Below are positions 57,264 through 64,000 of a DNA stretch of 64,000 nucleotides, in pieces. The stretch is from Linepithema humile. Its lineage: Eukaryota; Arthropoda; Insecta; Hymenoptera; Formicidae. The notes below the pieces were generated by a model, which worked only from the letters and a program-made list of their open reading frames with translations, did no database searches and was not told the DNA's origin. Position numbers and translations under genes: made by a program. The stretch spans positions 14,818,001 to 14,882,000 of the forward strand of contig NC_090133.1 of NCBI RefSeq assembly GCF_040581485.1, given 5' to 3'. Every line of letters starts with the position of its first letter. Position 1 is the stretch's first letter.

Positions 57264-57485
57264 TGTAACGATGCAGCCCGCTGCATCGTTACGGCTACGG
57301 ACCGTCCATCGTCCGTAGCCCACCAAGGGCGCATCGCGCGCCGATAAATTTCCTATCAAAAACAGCGGCGGTCAACCGCCGAAAATCCCCCACACCCGAC
57401 CGTTCCGAAATTCCGTTTTGTGGGGGGACTCGCCGCCGAAACCGCCGATGCTTGCCGATTCGAAATCATTCGGCCGCCAGCCGGG

Positions 57486-57493
57486 TATAAAAG
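57486..57493 (+). promoter_or_regulatory. TATA box within an inverted repeat, LTR B
   Basis: Same AGCCGGG-TATAAAAGAA-G-CCCGGCT layout as LTR A. Confidence 0.65.
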
Positions 57494-57553
57494 AAGCCCG
57501 GCTGAACGTCTTCTCACCAGACTCCGTTCGCTGATCGACAGCGAACAACCCTG

Positions 57554-57815
57554 CTACGAGCGTCCTCGTAGTCCCGACCGAGCATACTCGGACTCTATAC
57601 CTGTGCCAGCACACGAGTATCCTCGTGTACCGCCGAGCGTCCTCGGTATTCTTTGATTCCAGGATACGAATATATTCGTATACCCGCCAAGCGTACTTGG
57701 TTCCTCTAGGCCACCAAACTCTGTATTGCGGGCATTTCCGCATACCTAGCCAGGTCGCTGTTCTAAAATCCGTCTTCGTACGAGCATCCTCGTACTCCCG
57801 CCGAACGTAATCGGC
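57554..57815 (+). repeat. Array of nine short hairpins, LTR B
   Basis: Stems start near 57554, 57578, 57611, 57633, 57664, 57687, 57727, 57777 and 57801. Examples: CTACGAG-CGTC-CTCGTAG, ATACGAA-TATA-TTCGTAT and CCAAG-CGTA-CTTGG. Several differ from LTR A on both sides of the stem. Confidence 0.8.
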
Positions 57816-58054
57816 AGCCTAAGTCCGCATACCGCGTTTATTCGCCGGGATTTCAAAATTGTAATCCGTCCGGCAAGCAACACCGCGTCGACCAATCCGC
57901 GCCGCCGAATAGTCCGCATCGATCTACGATCGAACAGACTCGCGATACTACGAACGCACTCACCGACAAGCGCTCCGTCTTGTACCAACCGTTGCGACAC
58001 GATCGCCCGCGCTTGCGCTCTCGCCGACCGCACCAGGACGCCTCACGTCATACT

Positions 58055-58440
58055 AAATAATTATTCCACCGTCGCCTCAAATAATTATTTCATTATTACG
58101 ATACTCCGCATTTATTTTCACGTATACTTCGCATTTATTTTACGTCGCCTTAAATAATTATTTCACCGCCGCTCGAATAATTATTTCATTTTGCCGATAT
58201 CTTGCATTTATTTTCACGTTGCTTCCGCTTCTATTTTGCGCCGCTTTAAAATAATTATTTCACCATTGCTTAAATAATTATTTCGCCTTTGCCGATATCT
58301 TGCATTTATTTTCACGTTGCTTTCGCTTTTATTTTGCGCCGCTTAAAAATTATTATTCCACCGTTGCTCAAATAATTATTTTGCTATTGCCGATACTTCG
58401 CGTTTATCTTCACGCTACTCTGTATTCATTCCACGCCGCT
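58055..58440. repeat. Tandem repeat with AAATAATTATTT core in LTR B
   Basis: About four units of roughly 100-115 bp, each with AAATAATTATTTCACC, CCGATATCTTGCATTTATTT and TCACGTTGC. Confidence 0.65.
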
Positions 58441-59316
58441 TTAAAGAACTATTTCGCTATCACTTGTTAATTATTACACCGATATTTGGCTATTTCGTAT
58501 GCTATTTCAAATTCATCTTGCACACGCTTCGCATGTATGCACAAGCATTGAAGCAGATCATTCGAGACAAACCATATCTACATCTTTCTGAATAAACACT
58601 ATTTTGTTACATTTATTATAAACGAGCATTTGGTTTATTTGACACACCCCCAACCGACCGAACCTGGATTCCGGCGAGCTACTCCGCGTCCGCCGAAGCT
58701 CACACGGTTTCAAAAATATATAAAATTATAAATAACGGTAAATTGAAATTATAATTTATACTCTATAATGATAATAATAATTATGTAACCTACAATTTTA
58801 TTGTAGTATGCTTGAACCCAGTGAGCTAAATATTATGAATATGTTAGCAGTGTGGCAGCAAAAACGCAGCGAACGCGCAGAAATCGAGCACGATCTGTCG
58901 TCACAATGTAAAAAAATTTGTACTACGAAAATGCAAAAAACCCGATAAGTATTTGATTCTTAATATATATCTGTGGCTTGGTGCAAAAAGTGACAATGTC
59001 AATATTCATCAACTTGAGATATGTCCGTTAGGGATATGTCAGTTAAAAATTTTTTTGTTTGTGATTAAATAACTTGATGTATAAGTGGAAGCTGTTACCT
59101 TCATTTTTATTTAGATTTTGACATTACCATTTCTTGCACACAATATACAAGAGTTTTCAACACATTTCTAGTCTTGACTTATTTAAGCAGAAATTTGATA
59201 TTGGCACTTCTTGTGCCAAGCCATAGATATATATTATATATGTAATAATATTATGAAATACTGCACTTATATTATACGTATAATATAATTCATTAAATAG
59301 ATGTATTTAATGATAT

Positions 59317-59600
59317 TGTTACGTCCTAACCTGGAGGGAAAAGGGCGGAGTCAGGTATACGGACGGACGCAACAATAAAAGTATGAATTTGTGGTGTTTG
59401 CTCGCTGGTCGGTATGAGAGGAGGCGACCGCGCGAGCCGAACGATTTCCCTTGGCTGAGAACAGGTCAACGATCGTAAGGATCGATATTACGCTGTTAGA
59501 GGCCTCAACCAATCGTTCGTGGTTCCTTTTTCTGGTCAAGAGAATTAACTCCTTTTACCAAGGGCGGAACCTCGTGCAATTTTCAAAAGGAGAGGTTTTT

Positions 59601-59660
<60 letters not shown>

Positions 59661-60799
59661 TGTGAAAATTAGACATACTACTTGGATGTCTTCGAAATGT
59701 ATTTAGATCTCCAATTCTAAAGTCCAGGTGTAGTCGGCCTTGAGGTGTACTTGTTCCTCCTGGGGTCAGTTAGTGGTATCCGCACTGGGTCGATCGGAGA
59801 CTGATTGCAGCTGAGGGGGATGAGAGTGAAGGGCCACGGCCGATGATCGTTATATCCTTCGCGCCGGGAAAACTGATCGGAGGCGTTGCACAGCTCCTCG
59901 TATTCGTAGTCAAAATAGTTTCTTTGAACACCGATGTATTCTGAATTGTTTTCCGTAACCGGTCTCGTGTACTGGAGAAGTAATTGGCGCGCACGGTATT
60001 TTACTCCCCCACGTCGCGTCTTAGATTTGGGCATGAAGGATAATGTTGTCAATCCGAAAATTTCAGGCTAAAAGCGTGCGGTGGTCCGCACCACGATTAG
60101 CGGGGATACAGAAACGTGCGGTGGTCCGCACCGGAGCAAATAGTTCTGAGTGCTGATTCAGAGAGATAACTGGGTGGTTAGGTGTTAGGTAGGGTGTAGG
60201 TTGTACACGAGAAAAGAGATCGAATAGTTTTAACAGACACTTTACTGAATCTATTTTGTTACAAACACTTACAGTCACTTAAAAATGTTGCGAATTATTT
60301 CTAAGTCCCAATATTCAAACTGTTCGGATAATACTAAAAGTTTCTCTCTACTAACTGGCTGACTCTCTAACTAAAAACTCCGCTGACTCTCGCTGGGTCC
60401 CTTCCTTTTATACTCAGATTTTTTGGTTTTTGGAAGGGAGGTATTCCTTAAGATTTTGGATCCTTGAGGAAATCTTAGGGTGGAGGAAAGTAATAAAGAT
60501 AGATTTCCAATAGCAAATCGAACTTAAGGATAGGCGGGAATAAGGCGAGGTACCTGGTGGTGGTATTTAGTGTAGACGCTATAAAATTTTATCAGTGCGG
60601 ACGTGATTATCGCCGGAAACTCAAAGGACAATTTATCTTATCGGAAATTTTGATATGTGTCTGAAATAATCTTAGCGAGTTTTATGGTTTTATTTTTATT
60701 TGTAAAGGCCAAATTTCCATTAGGGTTCTCTTTGAGTTTTACCGACTAATCGTGAGAAAGTTACGCAAAGAAAAACCGTGTAGGATGTAGGACGTAACA
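59317..60799 (-). mobile_element. Solo LTR (1483 bp), ATAT duplication
   Basis: Begins TGTTACGTCC and ends GGACGTAACA, flanked by ATAT (59313-59316, 60800-60803). Copy 1 of the host repeat keeps the uninterrupted site (22505-22520 region, inverted). It aligns in part with the LTR at 2386-4143. A minus-strand TATAAAA lies at 60406-60412. Confidence 0.88.
59607..59655. repeat. (GA)n microsatellite
   Basis: Short GA run in the solo LTR. Confidence 0.95.
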
Positions 60800-61699
60800 A
60801 TATTATTACGTATAATTTAATACTATTATTATGTGTAATTATATATACTTATTTATTAGGATATTGCATGTGAGAGTACTCTTGAATGTGACACAAAATT
60901 ATTACCTCTTTTACCTCTGATGACCATAGAAGATTATTGCAAATTTGAAGAAGAGTTTCAACAAAACAAAAAAATCAGAAAACAGTTTATAAGTTTTTTT
61001 ATTTAATGTTGCTTTGAAACTAAACTATTACGGCGCATTTCAATGTAGAATTTCAGTATAGAATTTAATATCCTATCTGGATAAACTAATTACTATTTTA
61101 CATCTGGTTTTCATGTTGCAAAAAAAGAAAATTTCAACAATTGAAGGAACTACATATCCTAATCAGACGAGAAATATTCTGAAATTTATTTTAAATGATA
61201 ATGTTTCCAAAAAATAGTCGTGAACAGGAAAAAAACAATTAACACCAACGAAAGACACAACATTTGCTAGCATTATTATAGGTAATTAAAAACAAAAATA
61301 TTATAAACATAAGTTTAAAAAGTATATTATAATTAACACAGTAAATTAGTTACCTTTCTTTAAATAAATTTCAATTATAAAAAACAAGTCAATATATGCA
61401 ATTGTTAGATCAATCTGACAATTTAAATGCAACAATTGTTACATTTAATTTTTTATATTTTAACAACAGTTTTCAATATTAAAGTATAAAAGAATTATAA
61501 TTTAAACATAATTTTGTAATCATTTCAGATTACATTTCTACGGTAGAAAATTGCAGTCTTCATCAGGTGCAAGAGATCACCTCCATTATTTATTGAAAAA
61601 AGTGACATAAATAAGTAGTATTATAAATATACATATGTATATTTGAATTTTATATTTTAACAATATATCTTAATATATCGTCATAATTGATTATTATAT

Positions 61700-62000
61700 T
61701 ATATAATAACTAATTATAATGATAAAAAAAACATCAGATAACGATCATTTGCTACTTGAGTATAAAATCATCATATTAATAAAACGTTTGTCTTAAGGGC
61801 ATCTTAAAATAAGTCTCACAGACGTCTTATAAGACAAATCAAGAGACATCTCAAAGACGTTTTTAAATCGTCGCAAATTGTTGCATAAAACGTCTCATAG
61901 ACGTTCTAAATACGTCTTTTTGACAGTTTCGTAAGACGTCTGAGTGATTTTAAGATGTCTTTCAGACGAACATAAGACGACATAAAGTTGTGTAAGATAA
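61700..62000. mobile_element. MITE copy, AGACGT-rich
   Basis: ATAATAACTAATTATAATGA then a body matching 21190-21410 in the same orientation (AAACGTTTGTCTTAAGGGCA). The right end diverges after about 61950. Confidence 0.55.
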
Positions 62001-62370
62001 CTTTTAAAAGTACTTTTAAAAATAATACAATTGTAAATAATTGCTTTAAAACATAGTTCTTAAAAGTACTTTTTCAAAATAACATAACTGTAAATAATCA
62101 CTTTAAAGAAAGCATAACTCTTAAAAGTATTTTTTTTTAATAACATAACTGTAAATAGTCACTTTTAAAACATAAAAGTATTTCTTGAAAATAATATAAC
62201 GCTTAAAATATATAATAAAGTATATAATATTATTAATATTATTGATGGATCACATTGCTTGGTCATTATCATTTGGACGTCTTTCATGTCTATTATTAGT
62301 ATGTCTTAACCAATCGGTTATACATTTTTTTATTCCGTGTAGCGTTGCATCATTATGCAATTTTAATACA
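62001..62370. other. AT-rich sequence without a gene
   Basis: Three loose repeats of AGTACTTTT-AAAATAA-ATAACTGTAAATAATCAC (62005-62170). Confidence 0.5.
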
Positions 62371-62747
62371 TGTTACGTCCTGTTTAGGTTCCGCGGTTTA
62401 TTGAACTGAGATTATAGAAAATGGAGAGAAGAAAAGAGTTGAAGGGGGAACAGACCGCCCTATAGTAAGTAATAGAATTATTATAAAAAATATATATATG
62501 TATATTTAGTGCCTAAGTGTCAACAAGCGGGGCCGAGCGGAAACCTGTACGCTTAGTTAACGCGAAGGGCGCTATGAGAGGTCTTTTTTTTAAACAGGAC
62601 GCTAATCGCGCAGGGCGCTTGTGAAAATGAAGGGCCCTGGTTGATCCGGTGCGGTCGTTGATCGCACAGGGTGATAATAGATAAGGAGGAACCCTGGTTG
62701 ATCTGCCGCTAATATGATAAGGTAAGTATATTAATTTTAATTTATAA
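62371..62747. mobile_element. End of the 3.3-kb LTR-like repeat, inverted copy
   Basis: Matches 10921-11293 in reverse orientation, starting TGTTACGTCCTGTTTAG and including the same GATAAGGTAAGTATATT donor site. Cut at 62748 by another LTR. Confidence 0.8.
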
Positions 62748-64000
62748 TGTCACGTCCCGGCGCGGTGGCGGTAACACGTAGTGTTCGCACCTTTACGCGA
62801 GACTCAATCGGTAAGATTCACGAACCAATGAAAAAGTAAAAGATCAGAAAAGAACGTGAAACACAAATGTTGTGTTTAATATAAAAATCGTAACCAAAAT
62901 CCCTTTCTAATGGATAGCGAAATTGAATGAGAGATCGTAAGGGAAGCAGTATCGCATTGATATTTTGTTGCTCCTTACGCGAACAACGTGTATGACCAAT
63001 AATTAGGACCGTATTCTAATGAATAATAAATTTAAATAATAAATCGTAAAGGAAAACAGTATCGCATTGATATTTTGTTGCTCCTTACGCGAACAACGTG
63101 TATGACCAATAATTAGGACCGTATTCTAATGAATAATAAATTTAAATAATAAATCGTAAAGGAAAGCAGTATCGCATCGATATTTTGTTGCGACTCTGCA
63201 AAACAACGTGTATAGTAATAATTAGGACCGTATTTTAATGAATAGTTAATTTAAATAGAGGCGAATAATGAATCCGAGTAAGACCACAAGAAATGAATAT
63301 GATAATAATACAGCAACGTAGTAAGAAATAGTAATCAACCATTGTGACTGACGTGTAATTATTTAAGTTTTATTATCATGCATTTGAAATGAAAGAATCG
63401 CTTAATACCATTAGAATGCATCAAGTATATGTTGACCGAAAATTTAAGAGAGTAACATTGGGTCTCGCTGATCATAAAAACTTTCTCCGTTTTCAGCGAG
63501 ATTTTGCATATAATTAAGGTACCTGTCTTCGCATTCGTGACACTCGGAAATCGGTTGAATCAACGCGAGGTAGCGATGGCAAATAATGCAATGTAATCTT
63601 GGGCGGCGACGCCCGACGGATGCGTAATGCCTATCATTTAAACTACGAATAAACTTTTATATTCAATCGGTTCGCTAGCGATGCATTCTTTGCAAAGACG
63701 CTCTTTTGCCGTAGGATTCACGAAGCTGGTTTCACGAACGCAACTAGCTAAGGAGTACCTATAAAGATATTCCAATCGAGGCGACCGACAAGTGTAACGT
63801 TTCCCCACACACATATCAATTATTTAAAATTCGATTAATCAGACGGTTGATTTAATAAGCTGGTTATAACTAACGTACGTATTTCCGGGCCTCCGCCAAG
63901 TAGAACGCTGGTAGGATCGGGAAGATTAACAACACTTCGTCCTTCTCGAGTTAATTGATTTGTTAGGCTTATAAAATGATTGAGACACGCGAGACAGTGA
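62748..64000. mobile_element. Left part of another LTR-like element (runs off window)
   Basis: Begins TGTCACGTCCCGGCGCGG at the point where the 62371 copy stops matching. No coding frame; the right end is outside the window. Contains a 110-bp tandem repeat. Confidence 0.5.
62930..63265. repeat. 110-bp tandem repeat, three copies
   Basis: CAGTATCGCAT-GATATTTTGTTG starts at 62946, 63057 and 63167. The first two copies are almost identical; the third diverges. Confidence 0.9.

Larger units (their letters stand above)
57264..58712 (+). mobile_element. Solo LTR B (1449 bp) with hairpin array, AAAA duplication
   Basis: Begins TGTAACGATGCAGCC and ends CACGGTTTCA. AAAA flanks both sides (57260-57263, 58713-58716), and the inverted homologous locus near 35000 lacks the LTR. 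TATA box at 57486. It is longer than LTR A mainly because of a tandem repeat at 58055-58440. Confidence 0.85.
58770..61690 (+). mobile_element. 2-kb repeat, copy 2, with a solo LTR inside
   Basis: Inverse of 21439-23440 once the LTR at 59317-60799 is removed. Right end at about 61690 carries the inverse of TAATAACCAATTAT. The same weak exons are seen on the + strand, starting CTTGAACCCAGTGAGC near 58810; copy 2 has a stop where copy 1 is open (AAAACCCGATAAG, 58937). Confidence 0.6.

Overview
This window reads as eukaryotic, most probably insect, repeat-rich DNA. The transposon families resemble those I know from Hymenoptera, especially ants, but no host gene here proves the species. I found no convincing single-copy host gene, rRNA, tRNA or CRISPR array. 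Almost everything I can explain is a mobile element, many nested inside one another, so this looks like a transposon island. Gene calls are from reading translations and recognising motifs; no search was run.

Layout, left to right. 1-4143: 5' part of an LTR retrotransposon on the minus strand (start of pol with a DTG protease, gag with six zinc knuckles, an 18-nt tRNA-Pro-type primer binding site, a 1.76-kb LTR), sitting in an exon of a Myb/zeste-like gene (4144-4582). 6014-14552: a P-element-type DNA transposon (THAP domain, coiled coil, P transposase) with terminal inverted repeats and a flanking direct repeat, split by a 3.3-kb LTR-like repeat (7960-11293) that carries a row of minus-strand splice signals. 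15632-21163: a decayed R1-like non-LTR element. 21176-23440: a MITE plus a 2-kb repeat that recurs inverted at 58770-61690. 23565-28380: a decayed Jockey-like element with a hAT MITE in ORF1. 28588-34692: a full-length Ty3/gypsy element with one uninterrupted 1502-aa Gag-Pol, two 538-bp LTRs differing at only two positions I could see, and a CATA target duplication; it is the youngest and most intact element here.

34697-39650 is old repeats, satellite and fragments. 39737-45073 is a complete non-LTR element with an extremely purine-rich sense strand, a 14-bp target duplication and a long GA microsatellite. 46187-53152 is a CACTA/tnp2-like transposase gene broken by a Tc1 element, which itself holds a solo LTR, and by a gag-bearing LTR element. 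53206-55475 holds a long-TIR element and a second Tc1 transposase. 57264-64000 is mainly solo LTRs and repeat copies.

The most unusual signal is in two related solo LTRs (47734-48770 and 57264-58712). Just downstream of the TATA box each holds nine short hairpins, and paired substitutions between the two LTRs keep the stems base-paired. Other notable points: three LTR insertions from at least two families all have the same 4-bp duplication ATAT, two of them supported by near-empty sites elsewhere in this window; the spliced-leader-like structure in the 3.3-kb repeat; and a 14-nt complementarity between the 5' terminus and 3' UTR of the purine-rich element.
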